Assembly: GCA_035356975.1 (NCBI GenBank)
Contig: DAORGW010000002.1
Location: 1 to 61,375 of the forward strand
Length of the DNA: 61,375 bases
From: STF1-138 sp035356975
GTDB lineage: Bacteria; Patescibacteriota; Patescibacteriia; UBA1558; S5-K13
Direction of reading: 5' to 3'
How positions within the stretch are numbered: position 1 is the stretch's first letter; each line of letters begins with the position of its first letter. Positions 43,110 to 50,580 of this stretch are shown here, one piece after another. Both the position numbers and the translations under genes were made by a program. The notes under the pieces are model-generated. The model did no database searches and was not told the origin of the DNA. It saw nothing but the letters and a program-made list of their open reading frames with translations.

Positions 43110-43865
43110 TTACAAAATTGTTTTAAAGGCTTCAACTGCCTGACGCTTTGTTTCTTCTATAGAAACTGAGGCATCAATATAAACTACTTTTACACCCCGA
43201 GACTGAAATATCATTTGAAAATCTTGACTTTCATAAATTGGTTTAAGTTTTTTCTGAAAATCAAGTTGTTCAAAATTACAATCATCATTTTTTTCTGTTC
43301 TGTTTTGTAATCTTTTTTCTAAATCTTCTGGGTTTTGAATTGTTGGAACTATTAAAAGATTCATTGGATGAGAAAGGGCAAAGGCATTTCCCTCCATTTT
43401 AATAATTTCTTCAACGCTTAAATCATTTTCTTTTTGTTCTTTTGATTGAAGTGTTTGATAGGTAATAGAGGTTGAGACGCTTCTTGATTGAATAATTGTT
43501 TTCCCCACGTCGAGCGCTGGCAAAATAATTCTCCTATACAAAACCATTCTATCATTTGAATAACATTCTGCTGTAAATCTGGCAGAATATCTTCTGGAAG
43601 TTTTTTTAATAACCTCTTCTCTTATAGAAAGACCAGTTCCTGTAAAAGTTGGTTCAGATGAACGAATCACATCAAAAGAATTCAAATCTAGATAATAATC
43701 AGAGTTGTTATTTTCAAAATCAGGATGAAAACCATGCTCTACCCAATATTTATCTAAATTTAGAACTCTTTTTCCTTGTAATTCAAGAAATTCAATTATT
43801 GCATCTATTCCCACTCCTTTTCCTACTCCATCTAGCCCATCAATGACTACAAATTTTCCTTTCAT
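43110..43865 (-). CDS. tmk: Thymidylate kinase-like protein
   Basis: The enzyme would convert dTMP to dTDP, the last dedicated step of this operon. I start at 43865: the preceding GGAGGA lies seven bases upstream, and MKGKFVVIDGLDGVGKG is the family start; a frame five codons longer uses that SD as coding sequence. The P-loop is GLDGVGKGVG, in which the usual Ser/Thr after Lys is replaced by Gly-Val. DRMVLYRR and SRSVSTSITYQ match the TMK Arg motifs. At 251 residues it is longer than typical TMK (about 210). Confidence 0.8.
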   Translation of the reverse strand: MKGKFVVIDGLDGVGKGVGIDAIIEFLELQGKRVLNLDKYWVEHGFHPDFENNNSDYYLDLNSFDVIRSSEPTFTGTGLSIREEVIKKTSRRYSARFTAECYSNDRMVLYRRIILPALDVGKTIIQSRSVSTSITYQTLQSKEQKENDLSVEEIIKMEGNAFALSHPMNLLIVPTIQNPEDLEKRLQNRTEKNDDCNFEQLDFQKKLKPIYESQDFQMIFQSRGVKVVYIDASVSIEETKRQAVEAFKTIL

Positions 43866-43883
43866 TTTGGATTCCTCCATTTA

Positions 43884-44354
43884 TTATTTTATTAATTCAA
43901 CAAACGAGTATTTAAAATCATCTGTTTCAAAATTTTCCTGTTTTATTATATTTTTAAATTCACTATAATCCGGGAAAAATGCATCTGCATCAGTAACTTC
44001 ACAGTCAACAATTGTAAGATATAATTTGTCTGCTGTTTTTATAGTTTGTTCATAAATACTTGCGCCACCTATTATAAAAATTTCTTTGTCTTTTGATAGT
44101 GCAAAATCAATTGCCATCTCAAGTGATGTAAAAACTTCACAATTAGGAATTTCAATTTTATCTTTACTCACTACAACATTAATTCTATTTGCTAGTGGTT
44201 TTCCTATAGAATAATAAGTATTAAGTCCCATTAAAACAGGATGGTTTTGAGTAATTTCTTTAAAGTGTTTCAAATCATCTGGCAAATGCCACAATAATTG
44301 ATTATTTTTCCCTATTGCCAAATTTTTTGCAACAACCGCGATTATGTTTATCAT
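43884..44354 (-). CDS. folA: Dihydrofolate reductase
   Basis: DHFR regenerates tetrahydrofolate. The 156-residue protein has VVAKNLAIGKNNQLLWHLPDDLKHFKEIT, VLMGLNTYYSIGKPL and EIFIIGGASIYEQ, all standard. It lies between thyX and tmk. Co-occurrence with ThyX, which yields tetrahydrofolate directly, is noteworthy. Confidence 0.95.
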   Translation of the reverse strand: MINIIAVVAKNLAIGKNNQLLWHLPDDLKHFKEITQNHPVLMGLNTYYSIGKPLANRINVVVSKDKIEIPNCEVFTSLEMAIDFALSKDKEIFIIGGASIYEQTIKTADKLYLTIVDCEVTDADAFFPDYSEFKNIIKQENFETDDFKYSFVELIK

Positions 44355-44360
44355 ATTAAA

Positions 44361-45653
44361 TTATTTTTCTTTTATATCTTGCGTTCCTCTTCTTATATCC
44401 CAATCATCTTTATCTAGATCTGATTGTAGTTTAATCTCTGGAAAATTATTTAAAAGCTCTCTTGTCATTTTATGTGCAATATTTCTCAATGTTGGATGAA
44501 CACTTTTCCCAGATCTAAGTTCTGTTACATAACAAGCAGCAGGAAGTCCATAAGCTACACGACAAGTAACATTAAAACCAAGTGATATATAATATTGCTT
44601 TATAAATTCAGAAGTATCTAATTCATCTATTAATTTTTTCTGATTCTTTATTAAATTTTCTGCTTCAATTCTTAAATCATCTGGTAATTGAGATAAATAC
44701 CACTCATTAAAACCAAATTCAGTTGTAAGAAGTGGCATACGACAAACTCCATTTCTGTGTCTTTGCAGATCCCTAAATGAACCAAAATCAAGCAGAAAAT
44801 CAAATCTTATAACCCCTAACTCTGTCAAAAAATGTGGTAATCCTGTTTTAATAGATCTTTTATTAAATAAATCAATATATTTTTTTAATTCCTCGTGTTT
44901 TATGTCTGTATAAAAGGCAAAGTCTGAATCTAATTTTTCTAATTTATAATATGAATATTTTTGCATTACATACTTTCTATAATTTTCTTGTTCTTCAAAT
45001 GTAACATCACTGAAACTATGAGAATATTTTTCTTTTAACTTATTCCAAATTTCTTTTGCAATATTTCTAACTTCTTCTATCGGATGATACTGCATTAAAA
45101 GCAATTTATCACTTGCTTGTCTTAAATTTGTATGCCAACTTAACTGTGTCGTAATTCCAGCTGGTAAAAATCCTCTCATTATATCAAAACATCTTGCATT
45201 TATAGCCCTTTGATAAATATTTTCATCTTCATCTGATTTCTTTGAATAAATTGATCTTATATGACTTTTAACACTTTCTTGATTTCCAATGTAAAACTTC
45301 ATCCAATTATTCAAAATTTCTTTAGATTTTTCATTATTTAAAGGATCTATAATTTCTTGTTTTGACATATCAATATATCTAGTACTTGTTTCTTGTCCAC
45401 TGTAAAGTGGCCAATCTTGAATAGATTTATCCGCTAGAATACTTAATTTCTCTATAAAAATCGTGGTACTTCCACAATCGGCAATACTTGAGTGCCCATA
45501 TCCGAGATAAAAAGTTTCCATAAATTTTCCAGATCCACATTTTCTTACTTTTTCAACGTGATCTATAACAGAACTAGCGCTTCTTGAATAGAGCGCTTGA
45601 AGCATTGCATTATCTTCAGGATTAAATTCATCAAAAATAAAAATTTTTGCCAT
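44361..45653 (-). CDS. thyX: FAD-dependent thymidylate synthase, tandem ThyX domains
   Basis: ThyX makes dTMP from dUMP with FAD and methylene-THF. The 430-residue protein is about twice the usual length and shows two ThyX-like halves. The first has GYGHSSIADCGS, GQETSTRYIDM and a WHTNLRQASDKLLL segment but no RHR. The second has the flavin motif QRHRNGVCRM near 297-306 and LRSGKSVHPTLRNIAHKM. The second half is thus probably catalytic and the first degenerate or structural. Such fused forms occur in Patescibacteria. It is six nt upstream of folA. Confidence 0.88.
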   Translation of the reverse strand: MAKIFIFDEFNPEDNAMLQALYSRSASSVIDHVEKVRKCGSGKFMETFYLGYGHSSIADCGSTTIFIEKLSILADKSIQDWPLYSGQETSTRYIDMSKQEIIDPLNNEKSKEILNNWMKFYIGNQESVKSHIRSIYSKKSDEDENIYQRAINARCFDIMRGFLPAGITTQLSWHTNLRQASDKLLLMQYHPIEEVRNIAKEIWNKLKEKYSHSFSDVTFEEQENYRKYVMQKYSYYKLEKLDSDFAFYTDIKHEELKKYIDLFNKRSIKTGLPHFLTELGVIRFDFLLDFGSFRDLQRHRNGVCRMPLLTTEFGFNEWYLSQLPDDLRIEAENLIKNQKKLIDELDTSEFIKQYYISLGFNVTCRVAYGLPAACYVTELRSGKSVHPTLRNIAHKMTRELLNNFPEIKLQSDLDKDDWDIRRGTQDIKEK

Positions 45654-45690
45654 ATTTCTAATTTTAATACTAAAATTTATGAACTAAAAA

Positions 45691-46122
45691 TTATTTTCCC
45701 GTGCTCCCCCACTTTCCAGCACCTCTTTCTGTTTCACTAAGATCTTCTACTTCTACAATATTCGCTTTAATAATAGGCTGAATTAAAATCTGTGCTATTT
45801 TATCTCCCTTTTTAAATTCTTGTGCTTCTTTTCCTGTGTTTAATAAACATATTGTATATTCTCCTCTATAAGTATATTCAAAAACCCCACCCATGACTTT
45901 TAATCCTCTTTTCATAGATATTCCGCCCTTATCCCAAATAAGCGCACAATATCCTTCGGGAATTTCTAATGCAAAACCAGCGTGAAAAATATATCTTTCC
46001 ATTGGCTCTATAATAACATCTTCTCTGCTAAACACATCTAATCCCGCATCACCATATAAAGCATATGAAGGAATTATCACATCATCGTATAATTTTTTTA
46101 TTTTTACATTAATTTCTTTCAT
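45691..46122 (-). CDS. dut: dUTPase (dUTP diphosphatase)
   Basis: dUTPase hydrolyses dUTP to dUMP, the ThyX substrate. The 143-residue protein shows the five trimeric-dUTPase motifs: YGDAGLDV (1), DKGGISMKRG (2), GGVFEYTYRGE (3), GDKIAQILI (4) and ERGAGKWGSTGK (5). In motif 3 the usual catalytic Asp is Glu82, and motif 2 is DKGGIS instead of the common RSGLA form. Activity is therefore likely but unproven. It sits in the pyrimidine operon. Confidence 0.88.
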   Translation of the reverse strand: MKEINVKIKKLYDDVIIPSYALYGDAGLDVFSREDVIIEPMERYIFHAGFALEIPEGYCALIWDKGGISMKRGLKVMGGVFEYTYRGEYTICLLNTGKEAQEFKKGDKIAQILIQPIIKANIVEVEDLSETERGAGKWGSTGK

Positions 46123-46139
46123 TTATATAAAAAATTTTA

Positions 46140-46715
46140 TTATAAATTAATTTCTAATTCTTTTATTTTTGTATCAATAACTTCATCAACTTGTTTGTGT
46201 AGATTCTCTTGAGTTGTGTTATTATCAATTGTAAAATCTGCATTTTCTGCAACTTCTCTTATTTGAGATTCTGCTTCTTGTTTAGCGTCTTCTAAAAATT
46301 GTTCATAGGTTTTATTTTTATCATCTGAATTTTCACTTCGGAGTATTAATCTTTTGTATCTAATTTCTGAATCGGTATAAACATTTATAACACAAAATCC
46401 AGATAATTTTTTTAAATATTTAATATCATCCATTCTTCTTATTCCATCTACAATAACTATCTGATTTTTATCTTTTAAAACGTCTTTTACAATTACTTTT
46501 GCAAGCAAATCCTGACCAAATGTATTTCTTAGTGTGGTAGATAAATCTTGTAAATTGCTCCTACTTTGCTCAATTGATAATCTATCTAAAACATCTCTTA
46601 AAATTGTAGAAAATCTATAAGAATTTATATTGTATTTTTTACAAATATAATCAACTGCAGTTCCCTTTCCAGAAGCAATTTCTCCTACAAATCCTAAAAT
46701 TAATTTATTATCCAT
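46140..46715 (-). CDS. P-loop kinase, probable (deoxy)nucleoside monophosphate kinase
   Basis: The 191-residue protein has a P-loop GEIASGKGT at 11-19, as in adenylate-kinase-like and dephospho-CoA kinase-like enzymes, then DLSTTLRNTFGQDLLAKVI and IVDGIRRMDDIKYL (Walker B-like). It is not a standard TMK or CoaE. Its place between dCMP deaminase and dUTPase suggests a nucleotide kinase role, which is inference. Confidence 0.7.
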   Translation of the reverse strand: MDNKLILGFVGEIASGKGTAVDYICKKYNINSYRFSTILRDVLDRLSIEQSRSNLQDLSTTLRNTFGQDLLAKVIVKDVLKDKNQIVIVDGIRRMDDIKYLKKLSGFCVINVYTDSEIRYKRLILRSENSDDKNKTYEQFLEDAKQEAESQIREVAENADFTIDNNTTQENLHKQVDEVIDTKIKELEINL

Positions 46716-46720
46716 ATATT

Positions 46721-47215
46721 TTACATATTATCATATTTGACAACTTCATCATTTAAAAGTTCATATTTAACACCTGCTTCTTTAAAAATTTCTTTACTTC
46801 TATCTCCCGCATGATAATCATTTTTACAAACCACTCTTTTAATCCCGCAATTTATAATCATTTTAGCGCAGGCATAGCAAGGAGTCATTCTTGTATATAA
46901 AGTACTTCCATGAATAGAAATTCCCATTCTTGCTGCCTGACAAATAGCATTTTGCTCAGAGTGAGTTGTCCTCATACAATGCTGAGTTTTTTCTCCGTCT
47001 TCGTGTATAACTGTATTAAGCTCATGACCTATTTCATCACACGACGCACAATTCTCTGGGGCGCCAACATATCCGGTTGTTAAAATCCTTTTATCTTTTA
47101 CAATAATTGTACCAGCTCTTCCCCTATCGCAAGTACCTCTTGTTCCTACAATATCAACAATGCTCATAAAATATTCATCCCAACTTGGTCTTTTGTATTG
47201 TTTATCTTTTTCCAT
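46721..47215 (-). CDS. dCMP/cytidine deaminase (ComEB type)
   Basis: A zinc deaminase that would turn dCMP into dUMP. The 164-residue protein has the zinc and catalytic motif THSEQNAI (His85, Glu87) and TPCYACAKMI (Cys113, Cys116). A second Cys/His set (ENCASCDEIGHEL, QHCMRTTH) is typical of dCMP deaminases. It is the first gene of the dTTP operon. No SD. Confidence 0.92.
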   Translation of the reverse strand: MEKDKQYKRPSWDEYFMSIVDIVGTRGTCDRGRAGTIIVKDKRILTTGYVGAPENCASCDEIGHELNTVIHEDGEKTQHCMRTTHSEQNAICQAARMGISIHGSTLYTRMTPCYACAKMIINCGIKRVVCKNDYHAGDRSKEIFKEAGVKYELLNDEVVKYDNM

Positions 47216-47345
47216 ATTTTTAATCTAATTATAACTAAAAACATTTTATCAAGTATCAATTAGCTTTGCAAATCAATAAAATAATTGATTTTTATTTATA
47301 TAATTTTTATATATAATTAAATCAGCAAACAAAACAATATACTAA

Positions 47346-47933
47346 ATGTATAAACTACAAAAAAATTTAGGCATGTACCTAAGTTCGTTAATTCTTATTA
47401 TTTTTACAATAATTTTTTTGATTAAAGGCAATTTTGAATTTATAACCTATACAATTTCTATAGGTTTTTTAATTTTTATTATCATAAAAACAGATAAAAA
47501 ATTTAATTATCCTCAAATTGCTAAATTTGGATTTGCTATCTGGTTGTTATTACATTTTCTAGGTGGCTCTCTAAAAATTAATGGAATTAGATTGTATGAC
47601 ACAATACTTATTCCTATTTTTTCTGAACCATTAAATATTTTTAGATATGATCAATTATTACACACCTTTTGTTATTTTGTTTTCGTGTTCTTTGTTTATT
47701 CAGTTGTCAAAAATAGTCTAAAAGAAAATATAAGCAAGGGAATGACTTTGTTTATTATTGTTTTAATCGCGGAGGGAATTGGTGCAATAAATGAAATAAT
47801 AGAATTATCTACGGTTGTTTTCTTTCATACACAAGGTGTTGGTAATTATTACAACAATGCCCTTGATTTAGTATTTAATCTTATTGGGGCAATGCTGGGC
47901 TCTATAATAATTTTAAATACTAATAAAGAATAA
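47346..47933 (+). CDS. Six-helix membrane protein, DUF2238 (YjdF)-like
   Basis: The 195-residue protein has about six membrane helices. RYDQLLHTFCYFVFVFFVY, EGIGAINEIIEL and YYNNALDLVFNLIGAMLGS follow the pattern of the DUF2238/YjdF family (His in a helix, Glu pair, and a D-x-x-x-N-x-x-G motif). Function in that family is unknown. It is divergent from the dTTP operon and lies just before the leader-sharing array; no SD. Confidence 0.7.
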   Translation: MYKLQKNLGMYLSSLILIIFTIIFLIKGNFEFITYTISIGFLIFIIIKTDKKFNYPQIAKFGFAIWLLLHFLGGSLKINGIRLYDTILIPIFSEPLNIFRYDQLLHTFCYFVFVFFVYSVVKNSLKENISKGMTLFIIVLIAEGIGAINEIIELSTVVFFHTQGVGNYYNNALDLVFNLIGAMLGSIIILNTNKE

Positions 47934-47940
47934 CGATAAT

Positions 47941-48085
47941 TAATTTCACATATAATTTAAAAAATTAAATCTTGTTTAAAACAAGAAAAAATTATGCAAG
48001 AAAAATTTGTAAATGCCATAAAGACTCAAGTAGCAACAAAAGTCTCTACAAAGACAAAAGTTTTGTTAGGACTTATTATTGTTGC
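47941..48085 (+). repeat. Shared leader cassette, copy 1
   Basis: The block holds CACATATAAT (possible -10), the hairpin TCTTGTT-TAA-AACAAGA and the start of the reading frame. DNA identity with copies 2 and 4 is complete for about 70 nt of coding sequence (to residue 24); the next about 25 nt (TTTTGTTAGGACTTATTATT and onward) match copy 3 instead. Confidence 0.9.
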
Positions 48086-49064
48086 ATCCCTTAGTGGCAT
48101 GTTTGCACTCATAGGACTAAGTTCAAAAACATTATTAAAGCAAAATGTTGTGAGGAAAACAAATTCAAATATGACTGTCAATGATGAAATTGTAAAAGTA
48201 AACAGAATAGATACCGGAAAAATACAGAACAATTTATTAAATAAATATGTTTATACGGAAACAGAAAAAATAGAAACAAGGGAAATTAATATCCCGTATA
48301 ATGATATAGTTTTAGGTATAAGTTATGGTACTAATAACGATCACATTCCCACAATGGACGGAATAATTAATGATTGGGAGCAAGAAAATACAACAATAAG
48401 ACATTCTCTTCCAGGATCAAATAATTTTTCTCACGATATATATAGTAAACTGGTGGACAATAAAATTTATTTGGCTGTAAAGGCAAGCGGTTATGCTGAT
48501 GTTTGCGATATAAAGAAATTTCCTTATATGCAAATTATTAATTTTAATGTTAAATTAGAAGAGGGCCATAATACATTTTATGGTTCTGGGAGTTTAGATT
48601 ATGCCAATAATGCACATCAGGAAGATTTGAAAATGGTACATTTAGATTTAAACTTTAATGATGGGCAAACTTATTTGTGTGATGGGTATTTAGCAGAAAC
48701 TGATGACCAAAATAATTTTAATTATTGGAAGGCTATGTGCAGTACATATATGCCGGAGCAAATAGATTTTAGGGGCGGGGTTACATTATACCAAAATAAT
48801 GATCTTTGTGTTATATCTGGAGAAATGCTTATTCCATTAAAGGGACAAGACGGCATCTATGTTGAGGGTTTTAATGATGAAAGCGATTTAAATCTTGGAT
48901 CGAATGAAAGATTAATAGGCATAAGACATTTCTTTGGGGCGGGGGGCATGTCTTTATCACCATCAACGCTTTATCCTGATCCTTACGGTTATTATAAAAT
49001 AAGAATAATAGAACCAACAATAAGTAAACCGCCAACAAATGTTCTTCATACATCGCCACAATAA
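47994..49064 (+). CDS. Leader-sharing exported protein 1, CBM9-like domain
   Basis: The protein starts MQEKFVNAIKTQVATKVST and has one membrane helix (about 23-43), then an extracytoplasmic region of about 300 residues. Around 117-130, HIPTMDGIINDWEQEN resembles the opening of CBM9-like (DOMON-type) carbohydrate-binding domains; the rest is beta-rich with few cysteines (C164, C224, C244, C267). The helix could be a signal anchor or a cleaved peptide. It is the first of four genes with the same leader. Function unknown; glycan binding is a guess. Confidence 0.7.
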   Translation: MQEKFVNAIKTQVATKVSTKTKVLLGLIIVASLSGMFALIGLSSKTLLKQNVVRKTNSNMTVNDEIVKVNRIDTGKIQNNLLNKYVYTETEKIETREINIPYNDIVLGISYGTNNDHIPTMDGIINDWEQENTTIRHSLPGSNNFSHDIYSKLVDNKIYLAVKASGYADVCDIKKFPYMQIINFNVKLEEGHNTFYGSGSLDYANNAHQEDLKMVHLDLNFNDGQTYLCDGYLAETDDQNNFNYWKAMCSTYMPEQIDFRGGVTLYQNNDLCVISGEMLIPLKGQDGIYVEGFNDESDLNLGSNERLIGIRHFFGAGGMSLSPSTLYPDPYGYYKIRIIEPTISKPPTNVLHTSPQ

Positions 49065-49096
49065 GACAGAATCATAATAAAATTTCCTATTTAAAA

Positions 49097-49259
49097 TTTC
49101 ACATATAATTTAAAAATTAAATCTTGTTTAAAACAAGAAAAAATTATGCAAGAAAAATTTGTAAATGCCATAAAGACTCAAGTAGCAACAAAAGTCTCTA
49201 CAAAGACAAAAGTTTTACTTGGTTTAATGATGATGGCTTGTTTAGGTGGAATGTTTGCA
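49097..49259 (+). repeat. Shared leader cassette, copy 2
   Basis: From TTTCACATATAAT through the hairpin and the first 38 codons. Coding DNA is identical to copy 4 over about 113 nt. Confidence 0.9.
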
Positions 49260-49781
49260 ATAATAAATACACTTAATTTTAAAACATTAAAACAAACAAG
49301 AAAAGTTACAACAACACATTCTAATGATTATATTAATCTAAAACGCATATTAAATGATTTTAAAAACCAAAATAAAAATAATAAACCAGAGCTTATTGAA
49401 CATATTTTATTGTTAGAAAATTTTATAAATAATACAGAAAAAAACACCCCAACCAATCATGATAAACAAATTTTACAAAGCTGTATAAAAACAGATACAG
49501 CAAAAACAATAACTGATAATTTAGAATACTTGGAATGTTTAGAAAATAATAATTTCCCATTAAAAAAAATCTCTGGATATTCTACAAATGAGCTTGTGGA
49601 AACCATCAATACCGCAAATTCAATAGAAGAAACATATGGAACAGATCCTGGACCAGATCATCCCTGTTGCGAACGTTTCTGCAATTACTATTGTCTGAAA
49701 CCCTGTGGTGAAGATACTTGTTGCGCATGCAATTTTACAGGACTTTTAAATGCAATAATTGGTTGGCTACTTGGATTATAA
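49146..49781 (+). CDS. Leader-sharing exported protein 2, cysteine-rich tail
   Basis: After the shared leader and membrane helix (about 23-42) the product has a helical, lysine-rich middle and a C-terminal stretch of 26 residues with eight cysteines (HPCCERFCNYYC... CGEDTCCAC). It ends in a short hydrophobic segment NAIIGWLLGL. The spacing looks like a disulphide-bonded or metal-binding knot. No family is recognised. The gene is spaced 81 nt from copy 1 and has its own leader cassette. Confidence 0.7.
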   Translation: MQEKFVNAIKTQVATKVSTKTKVLLGLMMMACLGGMFAIINTLNFKTLKQTRKVTTTHSNDYINLKRILNDFKNQNKNNKPELIEHILLLENFINNTEKNTPTNHDKQILQSCIKTDTAKTITDNLEYLECLENNNFPLKKISGYSTNELVETINTANSIEETYGTDPGPDHPCCERFCNYYCLKPCGEDTCCACNFTGLLNAIIGWLLGL

Positions 49782-49788
49782 TATTTAT

Positions 49789-49945
49789 TAATTTCACATA
49801 TAATTTAAAAATTAAATCTTGTTTAAAACAAGAAAAAATTATGCAAGAAAAATTTATAAATGCTACACAAACACAAACAACCACACAAGTTTCAACAAAG
49901 ACAAAAATTTTGTTAGGACTTATTATTGTTGCCTCAATAACTGGA
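49789..49945 (+). repeat. Shared leader cassette, copy 3
   Basis: The 5' UTR part is nearly identical to the others. The coding part is diverged (MQEKFINATQTQTTTQ) but its membrane-helix codons share about 25 identical nt with copy 1. Confidence 0.85.
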
Positions 49946-50368
49946 ATCTTTGTTGTAATTAGTTTAAGTATTAATAATATGGGCACTAAAAAACAATTAA
50001 TCGAGACAAAGAAGAAAATAATAGAAAATGATTTATTTGACCAAAAAACAGGGGAACGCATTTTGTATAGAACAAATAATGGACTTAAATTAGAGGCGGG
50101 ATATAAATTTATAAGAATAAATAATAATTTATTGCAAATTGTTAAAAATATTGGAGATGGAACATATCTTGAGTTACCAGGTGGAATTACATTCACTGGC
50201 TGTGATTGTTTTTACGAAAGCGCTACTGGTTCTTGTACGGCAAATTGTAGTACCGTAGTGCAAGATAATAATATGACAAGTTGTTCTGGTAGTTGTACTG
50301 GGGATTGTGGAGTTAGTTGTAAAGAGTATTCTGTAACAATAGACCCAAGCACTCTTATTATTAAATAA
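49841..50368 (+). CDS. Leader-sharing exported protein 3, cysteine-rich
   Basis: I start at 49841, at the shared leader; the frame is open further upstream but that part overlaps the previous gene. The product has the leader, a helix (about 24-42) and a 130-residue exported part whose C-terminal 60 residues carry eight cysteines (GCDCFYE, GSCTANC, TSCSGSCTGDC, VSCKEY). It ends YSVTIDPSTLIIK. A disulphide-rich fold is likely. No family is recognised. Confidence 0.7.
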   Translation: MQEKFINATQTQTTTQVSTKTKILLGLIIVASITGIFVVISLSINNMGTKKQLIETKKKIIENDLFDQKTGERILYRTNNGLKLEAGYKFIRINNNLLQIVKNIGDGTYLELPGGITFTGCDCFYESATGSCTANCSTVVQDNNMTSCSGSCTGDCGVSCKEYSVTIDPSTLIIK

Positions 50369-50424
50369 AAATATTTAAATTTAAATTAAAAAATATCATT
50401 ATAAAAAATATTAAAAAATAACCA

Positions 50425-50580
50425 TTAATTTAAAAAATTAAATCTTGTTTAAAACAAGAAAAAATTATGCAAGAAAAATTTGTAAATGCCATAAAGACTC
50501 AAGTAGCAACAAAAGTCTCTACAAAGACAAAAGTTTTACTTGGTTTAATGATGATGGCTTGTTTAGGTGGAATGTTTGCT
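50425..50580 (+). repeat. Shared leader cassette, copy 4
   Basis: The hairpin and start region are conserved, but the CACATATAAT part is missing upstream. Coding identity with copy 2 is complete for about 113 nt. Confidence 0.9.

Noticed and set aside
49200..49262. Lipobox in the array leader (MMAC)
   Set aside because: The Cys is present only in copies 2 and 4; copies 1 and 3 have Ser there.
49735..50196. Minus-strand frame of 153 codons
   Set aside because: It is antisense to the leader-sharing gene 3 and to the repeat cassette, with no start signals.
47994..50580. Type IV pilin leader peptides
   Set aside because: The shared N-terminus lacks the G-F-x-x-x-E processing site.
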